A DNA stretch of 64,000 bases from positions 181,166 through 245,165 of the forward strand of contig NZ_PJRN01000007.1 in assembly GCF_002930105.1 (NCBI RefSeq), read 5' to 3'. Positions 36,498 to 45,437 of the stretch are shown here, piece by piece. Position 1 is the stretch's first letter. Each line of letters begins with the position of its first letter. The stretch is from Billgrantia saliphila. GTDB lineage: Bacteria > Pseudomonadota > Gammaproteobacteria > Pseudomonadales > Halomonadaceae. The notes beneath the pieces are model-generated. The model was not told the origin of the DNA. It did not search any database and saw only the letters and a list, made by a program, of their open reading frames with translations. Both the position numbers and the translations under genes were made by a program.

Positions 36498-37624
36498 GCC
36501 GCCACCTCCCGGTTGACCGGCGAGTCGTCATCACCGCGACGGCGTCGGACGCGAACGGCCAGCAGCCCGGCCACACCGCGCGGCAGCAGTACCGTAACGA
36601 GCACGAACAGCCCGCCCAGAGCGAACAGCCAGGCGTCGGGCATCACGCCAGTGAACACCGTCTTGGCGTAATTGACGATGATCGCACCAATCACCGCACC
36701 GTAGAGAGTCGCGCGACCACCCAGCGCCACCCACAGCACGATTTCGATGGAGAACAGCGGCGCGAACTCGCTGGGGTTGATGATGCCCACCTGGGGCACG
36801 TAGAGCGCCCCGGCAACACCTGCGAGCATTGCCGACACCACGAACACGAACAGTTGGAAGCGCTCGACCCGGTAGCCGAGGAAGCGCGTGCGCGCCTCGG
36901 CATCGCGGGTTGCCACGCAGACCCGCCCCAGCTTGCTCGTCACGATGCCGCGGCACACCACGTACCCCAGCGCCAGCGCCGCCCCCGAAGCCAGGAACAG
37001 ACCCAGGCGCGTGTCGTTGCTGCGCAGGTTGAAGCCAAGGATCTCGCGGAAATCGGTCAGGCCGTTGTTGCCGCCGAAGCCCATCTCGTTGCGGAAGAAC
37101 GACAGCATCAGGGCGAAGGTGAGCGCCTGGGTAATGATCGACAGATACACCCCGGTCACCCGCGAACGGAAGGCGAGGAAGCCGAATATCAGCGCCAGCA
37201 GCCCCGGAGCCAGCAGCACCATGAGGAAGGCGAACCAGGCCATATCGAAGCCCTGCCAGTACCACGGCAGGCTGTCCCAGTTGAGGAAGACCATGAAGTC
37301 GGGCAGCTCCGGGTTGCCGTAGACGCCGCGATCGCCGATCTGCCGCATCAGGTACATGCCCATGGCATAGCCGCCAAGGGCAAAGAAGGCGCCGTGACCC
37401 AGGCTGAGGATCCCGAGGTAGCCCCACACTAGATCCACCGCTACCGCCAGCAGCGCATAGCTCAGATACTTGCCAAACAAGTTAACGGTATAAGCGTTCA
37501 CATGGAGCGGTTGCTCGCGCGGCACGGCGATATGCAGCAGGGTTACTATCGTCAGCGCCAGCAGCAGCACACCGAGAAAGAGGAGCGTCGAGCGCTCCCT
37601 GAAGGGATGAACCAGCCAATGCAT
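36494..37624 (-). CDS. urtC: Urea ABC transporter permease UrtC
   Basis: LivM-type permease of 376 residues and about ten spans. The ATG (MHWLVHPFRERST) lies 5 nt after the urtB stop; a GGAGGG site is about 12 nt upstream. Family segments: YLGILSLGHGAFFALGGYAM (about 69-88), GVYLSIITQALTFALML, and VASAM-like VFVVSAMLAGVAGALYVPQ. The basic C-terminus (RVRRRRGDDD) is cytosolic. Confidence 0.94.
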   Translation of the reverse strand: MHWLVHPFRERSTLLFLGVLLLALTIVTLLHIAVPREQPLHVNAYTVNLFGKYLSYALLAVAVDLVWGYLGILSLGHGAFFALGGYAMGMYLMRQIGDRGVYGNPELPDFMVFLNWDSLPWYWQGFDMAWFAFLMVLLAPGLLALIFGFLAFRSRVTGVYLSIITQALTFALMLSFFRNEMGFGGNNGLTDFREILGFNLRSNDTRLGLFLASGAALALGYVVCRGIVTSKLGRVCVATRDAEARTRFLGYRVERFQLFVFVVSAMLAGVAGALYVPQVGIINPSEFAPLFSIEIVLWVALGGRATLYGAVIGAIIVNYAKTVFTGVMPDAWLFALGGLFVLVTVLLPRGVAGLLAVRVRRRRGDDDSPVNREVAA

Positions 37625-37629
37625 GATGA

Positions 37630-39255
37630 TTAACCCTCCGCTGCCCGGCCCTTCTGCGGAAACAGACCGCGCGGACGCTTCTGGATGAACAGGATGATGA
37701 ATACGAGCACCATGATCTTGGCCAGCACCGCACCGGCCCAGGGCTCGAGCACCTGGTTGATCACGCCGAGCGACATCCCTGCAACCAGGGTGCCCCATAG
37801 ATTGCCCACGCCGCCGAATACCACCACCATGAACGAGTCGATGATGTAGCTCTGGCCCAGGTTGGGGCCCACGTTGGTGAGCTGCGACAGCGCCACGCCG
37901 GCCAGTCCCGCCACGCCGGAACCCAGGGCGAAGGTCAGGATGTCGACACGGGTGGCACGAATGCCCATCGAGCGAGCCATGGCACGATTCTGCGTGACCG
38001 CTCGCACCTCAAGCCCCAGCCGGGTACGGCGCATGACCAGCATCAACGCAGCGAATACCAGCAGCGCGAACCCCATCACGTAGAGCCGATTGAGCGTCAG
38101 TGACAGCGCGTCGTTAATCGCGATGGAGCCGCTCATCCACTCCGGCGTGATCACGGTGCGATTGAGCGGAGATATGGCCGTACGCACCAGTTGCTGCAGG
38201 ATCAGGCTGACACCAAAGGTCGCCAGCAAGGTCTCCAGGGGGCGCCCCTTGAGGAACTGGATCACGCCGCGCTCGATGGCAATGCCGGCCAGTGCCGACA
38301 CCAGGAAACCGACGGGTATCGCCAGGAGCAGCGCCAGCCCCGGTTGGCCGGGCAGCAGTTGCTGCATGGCCCAGGCGGTGTAGGCGCCCAGCATGATCAG
38401 CTCGCCGTGAGCCATGTTGATCACGCCCATCACGCCGAAGGTGATCGCCAGGCCGATCGCCGCGAGCACCAGTACCGACCCCATGGAAAGCCCGAAGTAG
38501 AGCGTCTCGGCGATGCGGTTGAGCTTCAGCTTCTGCTCGATGTCGGCCAGCGCACGCCGGGCGGCATCGGCCACCTGCGCGTCATCGCTCTGCGCGGCAC
38601 GGGTCAGGGCCACACGCACATTGCTGTTTAGGCTTCCGTAGAGCGTCTCGACGGCACCCGCCTCGCCCCGCTCCAGGCGATGAACGGCCAGCGCCTGGTT
38701 CAGGCGGTGACGAACCTGGTCGCTCTCTTCTTCCTCGAGCCGCGCCTCAAGCGCTGCTGCGAGCTCGTCGTCTACGCGTCCAATAACGCCCTCGGCGGCG
38801 GCCAGGCGCGAGCGCTCGTCACCGACATACAGCTCGACCATGGAGAGCGCCGAACGCAGCTGGCTACGCAGGGCATTGTTGATAGTGATGCGATCCAGGT
38901 CCCGGCGCGGCACCTCGCCCAGTTCGTCGCCGGTCAAGGCATCGCGCACCGGCCACTCGCGACCGACGTTGTCGACCACGATGACCAACCGACCATCCTC
39001 CTTGAGCCGCTGCAGGTTGCCGTCCAGCAGCGCCTGCAGCCAGTCGGTGGCGCGCTCGTCCTCGCTCTGGATGATCGCCTCGATGGCCTCGGCCTTGTCG
39101 GCGAAGCTGCGCGAATCGAGTCCTTCCAGCACAGCCCGGCCGTCGTCATCCTGGGCGCTAGCCAAGGCAGGCAGCCAGGCGAGCAGGCACAGCAGAGCCA
39201 GCGTGACGATCCTTGCCGTGATGGAGGACGTCATGAGCGTGGCAGGAGTTCTCAT
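37630..39255 (-). CDS. urtB: Urea ABC transporter permease UrtB
   Basis: LivH-type permease with the long periplasmic N-terminal region typical of UrtB, 541 residues in all. A signal-like helix (about 12-32, ending ALASAQ) is followed by a 210-residue helical-repeat domain (RSFADKAEAIEAIIQSEDER and similar) and then about eight membrane spans with VMGVINMAHGELIMLGAY, LLATFGVSLILQQ and VVFGGVGNLWGTLVAG. AAGGAC precedes the chosen ATG; a longer frame exists upstream. Confidence 0.95.
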   Translation of the reverse strand: MRTPATLMTSSITARIVTLALLCLLAWLPALASAQDDDGRAVLEGLDSRSFADKAEAIEAIIQSEDERATDWLQALLDGNLQRLKEDGRLVIVVDNVGREWPVRDALTGDELGEVPRRDLDRITINNALRSQLRSALSMVELYVGDERSRLAAAEGVIGRVDDELAAALEARLEEEESDQVRHRLNQALAVHRLERGEAGAVETLYGSLNSNVRVALTRAAQSDDAQVADAARRALADIEQKLKLNRIAETLYFGLSMGSVLVLAAIGLAITFGVMGVINMAHGELIMLGAYTAWAMQQLLPGQPGLALLLAIPVGFLVSALAGIAIERGVIQFLKGRPLETLLATFGVSLILQQLVRTAISPLNRTVITPEWMSGSIAINDALSLTLNRLYVMGFALLVFAALMLVMRRTRLGLEVRAVTQNRAMARSMGIRATRVDILTFALGSGVAGLAGVALSQLTNVGPNLGQSYIIDSFMVVVFGGVGNLWGTLVAGMSLGVINQVLEPWAGAVLAKIMVLVFIILFIQKRPRGLFPQKGRAAEG

Positions 39256-39324
39256 GAAGTGAGTCCTTTGAGTGGCGTGCGAAAACGGCGCGGGCTCGAC
39301 CACGGCCGAACCCGCGAATCGTCA

Positions 39325-40671
39325 TTACTCAGCCAGGGCTTCCTCGGCCTGCGCCTCGGCATCGCTACCCATGCAGCGACCCTCGCGCACGTTGTAGTTG
39401 CCGCACGCCATCGGCTTGCGCCAATCGGCAATCAGGTCGCGCGAACCGGGCAGATAGTCGGACCACTCGTCGCCGGCCACGGTGGAGGGGGTTTCCCATA
39501 CCACCACGAACTGGCCGTTGTCCTGGATCTCGCCGATCATCACCGGCTTGGTGATGTGGTGGTTGGGCATCATTGCCGCATAGCCGCCGGAGAGGTTGGG
39601 CACGGTCACGCCGATGATCGCTTCCTTGACGGCATCGACCTCGGTGGTGCCGGCCTTGCGCACGGCCTCGGCCCACATGTTGAAACCGATGTAGTGCGCC
39701 TCCATGGGGTCGTTGGTCACAGCCTCTTCGTCACCGCTGTGCTCGATCCAGGCGTCTATGAAGTCGTAGTTGGCGTCGGTATCGACGCTCATGAAGTAAT
39801 TCCAGGCGGCCAGGTGTCCCACCAGCGGCCCGGTGTCGATACCGGAGAGCTCCTGCTCGCCCACCGAGAAGGCGACCACGGGTATGTCGGCGGCATCGAC
39901 GCCCTGATTGCCCAGCTCGCGATAGAACGGCACGTTGGCGTCGCCGTTGATGGTGGAAACGACGGCGGTCTTCTTGCCCTCACTGCCGAAGCGCTTGATC
40001 TCGGAGACGATGTTCTGCCAGTCGGAGTGTCCGAACGGCGTATAGTTGATCAGGATATCGGCCTCGGCGACGCCGAGCTCCTCCTTGAGGTAGGTCTCAA
40101 GGATGCGGTTGGTGGTGCGCGGATAGACATAATCGGTTCCGGCCAGCACCCAGCGTTCGACACCCAGCTCGTCATGCAGGTAGTTGACGGCGGGAATCGC
40201 CTGCTGGTTGGGTGCCGCACCGGTGTAGAAGACGTTCTCCGAGGATTCCTCGCCCTCGTACTGCACCGGGTAGAAGAGCAGGCCGTTGAGTTCCTCGACC
40301 ACCGGCAGCACCGACTTGCGCGACACCGAGGTCCAGTTGCCGAAGATCACGTCGACCTCCTCCTGCTCGAGCAGCTCCCGGGCGCGCTCGGCGAACAGCG
40401 GCCAGTCCGAGGCGGGATCCACCACGACCGCCTCGAGCTCGCGGCCCAGCAAGCCGCCCTGCTCGTTCTGCTGATCGATCAGCATCTCGACGGTGTCCTT
40501 GAGGGTCGATTCGCTGATCGCCATGGTGCCGGACAGCGAATGCAGGATACCCACCTTGATGGGCTCTTCCTGCGCCAGCACTTGGCAGGATGCCCCGAGG
40601 GCAAGTATCGACAGCAGTGCGGCGGCCGTGGAGCGAAGCGGGAAAGACTTGGTGCGGCGAGAAGCGTTCAC
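39325..40671 (-). CDS. urtA: Urea ABC transporter substrate-binding protein UrtA
   Basis: Periplasmic urea/short-amide receptor of the UrtABCDE importer. It starts with GTG (40669-40671) six nt after AAGGAG and has 448 residues: a signal peptide (cleavage probably after VLAQ near residue 34), then KVGILHSLSGTMAISES (about 39-55), PASDWPLFAERARELL, NGLLFYPVQYEGEESSENVF (about 128-147) and the urea-receptor-type AHYIGFNMWAEAV. The C-terminus is acidic and Ala-rich. A sigma-54 promoter and an NtrC-like site lie upstream. Confidence 0.96.
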   Translation of the reverse strand: MNASRRTKSFPLRSTAAALLSILALGASCQVLAQEEPIKVGILHSLSGTMAISESTLKDTVEMLIDQQNEQGGLLGRELEAVVVDPASDWPLFAERARELLEQEEVDVIFGNWTSVSRKSVLPVVEELNGLLFYPVQYEGEESSENVFYTGAAPNQQAIPAVNYLHDELGVERWVLAGTDYVYPRTTNRILETYLKEELGVAEADILINYTPFGHSDWQNIVSEIKRFGSEGKKTAVVSTINGDANVPFYRELGNQGVDAADIPVVAFSVGEQELSGIDTGPLVGHLAAWNYFMSVDTDANYDFIDAWIEHSGDEEAVTNDPMEAHYIGFNMWAEAVRKAGTTEVDAVKEAIIGVTVPNLSGGYAAMMPNHHITKPVMIGEIQDNGQFVVVWETPSTVAGDEWSDYLPGSRDLIADWRKPMACGNYNVREGRCMGSDAEAQAEEALAE

Positions 40672-40770
40672 GTGTATCTCCTTGCGCCCTGCTGAGCAAC
40701 GGGCTTGTTGTGATGGGGCTTGCTGTGATGGTGGCGCCGACAGGCAGCGCAGGGCTCAGCAATCAGCTTT

Positions 40771-40786
40771 TGCAAGGGACGGGCCA
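40771..40786 (-). promoter_or_regulatory. Sigma-54 promoter of the urt operon
   Basis: Minus-strand TGGCCCG (40786-40780), four bases, TTGCA (40775-40771), a near-perfect sigma-54 promoter. Predicted start near 40760, about 90 nt before the urtA GTG. The remaining gap up to tctA (40672-41014, 343 bp) holds no gene, only this promoter, the NtrC-like site and the tctA terminator. Confidence 0.75.
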
Positions 40787-40863
40787 CGCTTCTTCCAGCC
40801 GGCATGGAACGGTTTGTTTCAATGAGTTAGAAAGGACCCTCGGGCCCGAGCGGCGAACCCCTC

Positions 40864-40910
40864 GCACCATCGGGGCGCAATCGCTCGGTGCAGGTGCACC
40901 ACGAGGCGAC
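40864..40910. promoter_or_regulatory. NtrC-like enhancer site(s) upstream of urtA
   Basis: GCACC-ATCGG-GGCGC (40864-40878) matches GCACC-N5-GGTGC with one mismatch, centred about 111 bp upstream of the predicted sigma-54 start. A weaker second site with a perfect TGCACC half (40895-40900) is centred 32 bp further away. Confidence 0.5.
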
Positions 40911-40959
40911 AGCCAGGCCCCGCCCCTTGCACCGTGTTGACGAACAGCGCCGGAAAGCG

Positions 40960-40993
40960 AATCGGGGGCGCCGATCGCTCGGCGCCCCCGATT
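40960..40993 (-). terminator. Terminator after tctA
   Basis: A perfect 15-bp stem AATCGGGGGCGCCGA (40960-40974) / TCGGCGCCCCCGATT (40979-40993) with loop TCGC, just beyond the tctA stop. The following T tract is poor. Confidence 0.8.
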
Positions 40994-41014
40994 TCGAGGT
41001 GGGTAGAATTCGGC

Positions 41015-42547
41015 TCAGTCGCCCTCCGGATTGCCCGCGGTTGCGGCTGTCGCCACCTTCATTCGACGACGTAGGATGGGCCCGACGATATAGGGCAGGA
41101 TCAGCCCCAGGCCGGCGAACAGCCACAGGCCTATGGCCAGGCCACTGTTCCACAGCACGGTCCAGTCGCCATCGGAGATATCCATGGCGTGGCGCAGATT
41201 CTTCTCCATTTCCGGCCCCAGCAGCAAGCCGAGGATGACCGGCACCAGCGGGATCTCGAGCTTGCGCAGCACGTAGCCGGCGACACCGAAGGCCACCATG
41301 AAGTAGAGATCGAAAGTGGTGTTGCTGATCGAGTAGATGCCGACGAAGGCGATCATCGTCACGCACGGCAGCAGGTACATCGGCGGCACCGACAGCAGCC
41401 TGACGAAGATACCCACCAGCGGGATGTTGAGGAGCAGCAGCAGGAAGTTGCCGATCAGCAGCGCCGCGATCACGCCCCACACGATGTCGGCGTTCTGGGT
41501 GAACATCAGTGGCCCGGGGGTGATGTTGAGCGAGATCAGCAACGCCAGCAGCACCGCGGTGGTGCCGCTGCCCGGCACGCCCAGCGTCAGCATGGGCACC
41601 AGGGCGCCGCTCGAGGCACCGTTGTTGCCCGCCTCGGGGCCGGCCACGCCACGCGGGTCGCCCTGGCCGAAGAACCCCTTCTTGCCCACCACCTTCTTCT
41701 CGAGGGTGTAGCCGATGAAGCTGCCCAGCGACGCCCCGGCCCCGGGAAGCACACCGGCGATGAAGCCCAGAATGCCACCGCGCACGCTCGACGGCAGGAT
41801 GTTGCGAATGTCGGCCCAGCTGAGCTTGAGCTTGTTGACGGCCATCTTCTCCTTGCCGCCGCCGGCACGCTCCTCAATGAAGAACAGCAGTTCCGAGATG
41901 GCAAAAAGGCCGACGATGGCGATGATGAAGTCGATGCCCTCGTAGAGTTCCAGGGTGCCGAAGGTATAGCGCTGCACGCCGGTGGAGTCGATGCCCACAG
42001 TAGAAACCATCAGGCCCAGACAGGCTGCGACCACGGTCTTCATCGGATTCTTGCCGGTGATGCCACCCAGGGTGGCGAAGGCCAGCAGGAACAGAGCGAA
42101 GTATTCAGCGGGTCCGAAGGTCAGGGCGAAGTTCGCCAGCAGCGGGGCCAGCAGGATCAAGCCTACCGTGGCGATCAAGCTACCGATGAACGAGGCGATG
42201 GCGGAGATTGCCAGCGCTTCGGCGGCCTTGCCCTGCTGGGCCATGGGATAGCCGTCGAGGCAGGTCATCATGGCCGGCTCGTCGCCGGGGATATTGAGCA
42301 GAATCGACGAGATGCGTCCGCCGTACATGGCTCCGGCGTAGACCGCCGTGAGCATGATCAGCGCGGTTTCCGGTGCGAGCCCCAGCGAGAAGGCCAGCGG
42401 AATCAGGATGGCCACGCCGTTGGCCGGTCCCAGGCCTGGCAGCGCGCCGATCAGGGTGCCCAGAAAGGCGCCCATCAGGGCGAACAGCAGGTTGTGCGGG
42501 GCGAGCGCCACCCCGAAGCCGTCGATCAGAAAGCCGAGGGTTTCCAT
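41015..42547 (-). CDS. tctA: Tripartite tricarboxylate transporter large permease TctA
   Basis: Large membrane subunit (510 residues, about 11-12 spans) of the TTT-family sodium-coupled carboxylate importer. The family signature GALPGLGPANGVAILIP lies near residues 34-50, IPGDEPAMMTCLDGYP near 86-101, and the repeated signature LTLGVPGSGTTAVLLA near 316-331. Its ATG overlaps the tctB stop by one base (TGATG). Confidence 0.96.
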   Translation of the reverse strand: METLGFLIDGFGVALAPHNLLFALMGAFLGTLIGALPGLGPANGVAILIPLAFSLGLAPETALIMLTAVYAGAMYGGRISSILLNIPGDEPAMMTCLDGYPMAQQGKAAEALAISAIASFIGSLIATVGLILLAPLLANFALTFGPAEYFALFLLAFATLGGITGKNPMKTVVAACLGLMVSTVGIDSTGVQRYTFGTLELYEGIDFIIAIVGLFAISELLFFIEERAGGGKEKMAVNKLKLSWADIRNILPSSVRGGILGFIAGVLPGAGASLGSFIGYTLEKKVVGKKGFFGQGDPRGVAGPEAGNNGASSGALVPMLTLGVPGSGTTAVLLALLISLNITPGPLMFTQNADIVWGVIAALLIGNFLLLLLNIPLVGIFVRLLSVPPMYLLPCVTMIAFVGIYSISNTTFDLYFMVAFGVAGYVLRKLEIPLVPVILGLLLGPEMEKNLRHAMDISDGDWTVLWNSGLAIGLWLFAGLGLILPYIVGPILRRRMKVATAATAGNPEGD

Positions 42548-42999
42548 CAGCCCACCTCCAGAAACGAGAGCAGCCCCAGCGGCAACGACAGGTCGAGGGC
42601 GAAGTTGAACAGCAGGAACACCACCACGCCCGACGCCGCCCCGACCAGGTAGGCATTGAGCGGCCTAGCGCCCATGCGCCAGCACAGGGTGCCGACGGCC
42701 AGTGTGGTACTGAGGATGAAGCCCAGCGGCTGCAGCAGCATGGCGTAGAACACCAGCACCACCACAGCAATGATCAGCTCGACCCCGGTCCGGCTCCAGG
42801 GCCAGGCGTTATCCGGGTCGGGACGTACGATCAAGTAGAGACTGGACAGTGCCAGCACCACGGCAAGCAGATAGGGAAAGGTTTCGGGTCCGATCGCCTC
42901 GGACCCACCGAACGGCTCGGGGAACTGGCTGGCGCCCCAGCCGTACGCGACGGCCAGGACGAGCAGCAGAACACCGAAGATGCGGTCGTTGAACGTCAT
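42547..42999 (-). CDS. tctB: Tripartite tricarboxylate transporter small permease TctB
   Basis: Small membrane subunit, 150 residues with four hydrophobic helices and little sequence conservation, as usual for TctB. The ATG at 42999 overlaps the tctC stop by one base; a GTG one codon earlier is also possible. Assigned from topology, size and position between tctC and tctA. Confidence 0.9.
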   Translation of the reverse strand: MTFNDRIFGVLLLVLAVAYGWGASQFPEPFGGSEAIGPETFPYLLAVVLALSSLYLIVRPDPDNAWPWSRTGVELIIAVVVLVFYAMLLQPLGFILSTTLAVGTLCWRMGARPLNAYLVGAASGVVVFLLFNFALDLSLPLGLLSFLEVG

Positions 43000-43985
43000 C
43001 ACTGGATCAGCCCGATATCCTTGGAGAGCGTCTCGATGTCCTCGATCTGCTCTTTAACAAACGTCTCGAACTCACCTGCGCTCATGTGAAAGGGCATCAG
43101 GCCATTGTTTTCCATGATGTCCTGCCATTCCTGGCTCTCGTAAATGGTGTCCATGGCCTCGACCCAGTACTGCTTGGCTTCGTCGGAAATATCCGCCGGC
43201 ATGTAGAAACCGCGCCAGTTGGGCCCGACCGCGTCGATGCCCTGCTCGATGGCGGTGGGAATCTCGCCGAACTCACCCGGCAGACGGTCATCGGAGAGCA
43301 CCGCCAGCACGCGCAGGTCGCCGGACTCCATGAAGCCCTGCGCCTCGCTGATGTCACCGGTGAAGGCATCCACATGGCCACCCACGACCTGGGTCATGGC
43401 TTCGCCACCGTTGTTGTACGAGAGATAGGGAATGCGCGGCAGCTCATCCACTCCGGCAGCATCCGCAGCGATCAGGACCTTGAGGTGGTCCCAGCCGCCC
43501 TTGGCACTACCACCGGCGAACTTGACGCTGCGCGGGTCCTCCTGAAGCGCCTCCATCAGTGCGGGCAGGTCGTCATACTCGGAGTCGGCGGCCACGGCGA
43601 TGACGCCGTAGTCGGCCCCCAGCGCGCCAATCCAGTTGACCATGTCGGCGGTCATCCCGGGGAACTGGCCCTGGGCCAGACGGGTAGTGGTGGCAGTGGA
43701 AGCGGCAACCAGCAGCTGCTCGTCGCCGGAACGCTTGGATACGGTATGAGCGAAGGCAACGCCGCCGCCGGCGCCCGCCATATTGACGGTCTGTACGCTG
43801 CGCGGCACCAGATCCAGCTCCTCCATCACATTGCCCACGCTGCGGCAGGTGAAGTCCCAGCCGCCGCCAGGGTCGGCCGGGGCGAGACACTCCACCTTGC
43901 CCTGGGGCTCGAAGGCCATGGCGCTGCTGGCGCTCAGGGTGAAAGCAGCGACGGCGAGAAATTTGAGCGGCGTGTTCGTGGACAT
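42999..43985 (-). CDS. tctC: Tripartite tricarboxylate transporter substrate-binding protein TctC
   Basis: Periplasmic receptor of the TTT importer, 328 residues with a signal peptide ending ASSAMA. Family segments include CLAPADPGGGWDFTCRSVG (about 34-52), PRSVQTVNMAGAGGGVAFAH (about 60-79) and KFAGGSAKGGWDHLKVLIA. The Asp residues of the carboxylate-water binding loop are present. TctC proteins bind citrate, aconitate or other carboxylates; the ligand here is unknown. First gene of tctCBA, divergent from the regulatory operon at 44176. Confidence 0.94.
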   Translation of the reverse strand: MSTNTPLKFLAVAAFTLSASSAMAFEPQGKVECLAPADPGGGWDFTCRSVGNVMEELDLVPRSVQTVNMAGAGGGVAFAHTVSKRSGDEQLLVAASTATTTRLAQGQFPGMTADMVNWIGALGADYGVIAVAADSEYDDLPALMEALQEDPRSVKFAGGSAKGGWDHLKVLIAADAAGVDELPRIPYLSYNNGGEAMTQVVGGHVDAFTGDISEAQGFMESGDLRVLAVLSDDRLPGEFGEIPTAIEQGIDAVGPNWRGFYMPADISDEAKQYWVEAMDTIYESQEWQDIMENNGLMPFHMSAGEFETFVKEQIEDIETLSKDIGLIQ

Positions 43986-44047
43986 TGTCGTTGTCCCTCC
44001 GGTCTTGTCGTGTTGTGCAAATGTGGCTTGCGGTGTTTAGTCGGCTA

Positions 44048-44079
44048 CCTTACAATTCTGTAAGGCAGAACAACGTTCT
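44048..44079. promoter_or_regulatory. Two adjacent palindromes in the tctC/iclR-like intergenic region
   Basis: CCTTACA-ATTC-TGTAAGG (44048-44065) is a perfect 7-bp inverted repeat, and AGAAC-AAC-GTTCT (44067-44079) a perfect 5-bp one directly beside it. They lie between the divergent tctC and regulator genes and are good candidates for TctD or IclR-type operators. Confidence 0.5.
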
Positions 44080-44175
44080 TCAGAATAGAAACTAGGCGTG
44101 CCGACAGGTAGCGTCAATGCGTAGGGGTGCAATTGCGACCAAAGTCCAATGCTTCCCAACCAGGAGACTCAAGGC

Positions 44176-44778
44176 ATGGCCCAGGATCGCGTCGAAGCCG
44201 TCGAGCGCGCACTCACCGTACTGGCAGCGTTCGACAACGAGCAGGAAACCTTCACCCTGGCCGAGCTCGCCCAGGCGACCGGCTACTACAAGAGCACCCT
44301 GCTACGCCTGCTGGGTTCGCTGGCCCGCTTCGATTACGTACAGCGCAGCCATGACGGCCGCTGGAGCCTGGGTCATGCGCCGCTGCGCCTGGCGCGGCGC
44401 CACCCTCCCAGCCGCCACCTGAGCACGCGCATTCAGCCGCTGCTCGACCGGTTGGCTGCCGAGACCGGCGAGACCGCCGCCCTGCTGGAGAATGATGGAA
44501 GCCAAGTCGAATGCCGACTGGTCGCCCTGCCGACCGAGGCCCTGCGCCACGAGCTGAGGCCCGGCAGCCAATGGCCCCTGGCCGCGGCCGACGACCCCCG
44601 CCCCGACCTGCCCGGCGGCAACATGCTGCTGCAAGCCCTGCCCAGCGTTCCCGGCGAGCCTAGGCGCTGGTTGTCCCTCTCGGGCCCGTCGAGCCGACTC
44701 GATGCCCGTGGCGAGGCCGCATTGAAGGCGGCGCGGGACGAGCTGACGGCCACCCGCCAAGCGGAGGTCGTGACATGA
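44176..44778 (+). CDS. IclR-type transcriptional regulator, short form
   Basis: A 200-residue regulator. The N-terminal winged helix is clearly IclR-like: RVEAVERALTVLAAF (about 5-19), FTLAELAQATGYYKSTLLRL (about 26-45) and RSHDGRWSLG (about 57-66). The C-terminal effector domain is shorter than usual (about 115 instead of ~170 residues) and lacks the conserved C-terminal half. AGGAG lies nine nt before the ATG. The stop overlaps the tctD start by 4 bp (ATGA), so it belongs to the tctDE operon. Confidence 0.85.
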   Translation: MAQDRVEAVERALTVLAAFDNEQETFTLAELAQATGYYKSTLLRLLGSLARFDYVQRSHDGRWSLGHAPLRLARRHPPSRHLSTRIQPLLDRLAAETGETAALLENDGSQVECRLVALPTEALRHELRPGSQWPLAAADDPRPDLPGGNMLLQALPSVPGEPRRWLSLSGPSSRLDARGEAALKAARDELTATRQAEVVT

Positions 44779-45437
44779 ATCTACTGCTCGTCGAGGACGA
44801 CCATCTGCTGGCCGAAACCCTTCAGGACGCTCTAGCCCTGGCGGGTTATGCGGTGACGCACCTGGCCGACGGCGACGCCGGCCATCGGCATCTGGAGAAC
44901 CCGCATCACGGCCACGCGCTGGTCCTGCTCGACCTCAATCTACCCGGCGCCAGTGGGCTGGAAGTGCTCGAGGCGTTGAGGCGTCACGACCGGGACACGC
45001 CGGTGCTGATTCTTACCGCCCGGGGTGCGGTGGAGGATCGCGTACGCGGGCTCGACCTGGGCGCCGACGACTACCTGGCCAAGCCATTCTCGCTCGAGGA
45101 ACTCGAGGCCCGCGTGCGTGCATTGCTGAGACGACGCGTTCGGGGTCAGGAGCTGCGCGTCGGGTCGCTGCACTTCGACGGCCTGGCGCAGCGTTTCACC
45201 CTCGACGGCGAGGTTCTCGCCCTGCCGCCCCGGGAACAGCGCCTGCTCGGCTGCTTGATGCGTCACGCCGGCGAACCCGTCGACAAGGCGCGCCTGGCCG
45301 ACGAAGCCTTCCAGGGCGAGCCCATGGGCGACAACGCCATCGAGGTCTATGTGCATCGGCTGCGCAAGCGCCTGGGAAGCAGCGACATCGCCCTGCGTAC
45401 GGTGCGCGGCCTCGGTTATCTGCTGGAGGCGACGTGA
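44775..45437 (+). CDS. tctD: OmpR-family response regulator TctD
   Basis: A 220-residue response regulator. The receiver domain has the acidic pair DD (8-9), phosphorylation site Asp53 (LLDLNLPG) and Lys103 (LAKPF). A C-terminal winged-helix domain (about 125-218) has the OmpR-type NAIEVYVHRLRKRLG recognition region. Together with tctE it most likely activates tctCBA in response to tricarboxylates. It is coupled by 4-bp overlaps on both sides. Confidence 0.93.
   Translation: MNLLLVEDDHLLAETLQDALALAGYAVTHLADGDAGHRHLENPHHGHALVLLDLNLPGASGLEVLEALRRHDRDTPVLILTARGAVEDRVRGLDLGADDYLAKPFSLEELEARVRALLRRRVRGQELRVGSLHFDGLAQRFTLDGEVLALPPREQRLLGCLMRHAGEPVDKARLADEAFQGEPMGDNAIEVYVHRLRKRLGSSDIALRTVRGLGYLLEAT

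Noticed and set aside
38680..40695. A 671-codon open frame on the plus strand across urtA and urtB
   Set aside because: It lies exactly opposite two well-supported minus-strand genes, has no ribosome-binding site or family resemblance, and is explained by the codon bias of GC-rich DNA.
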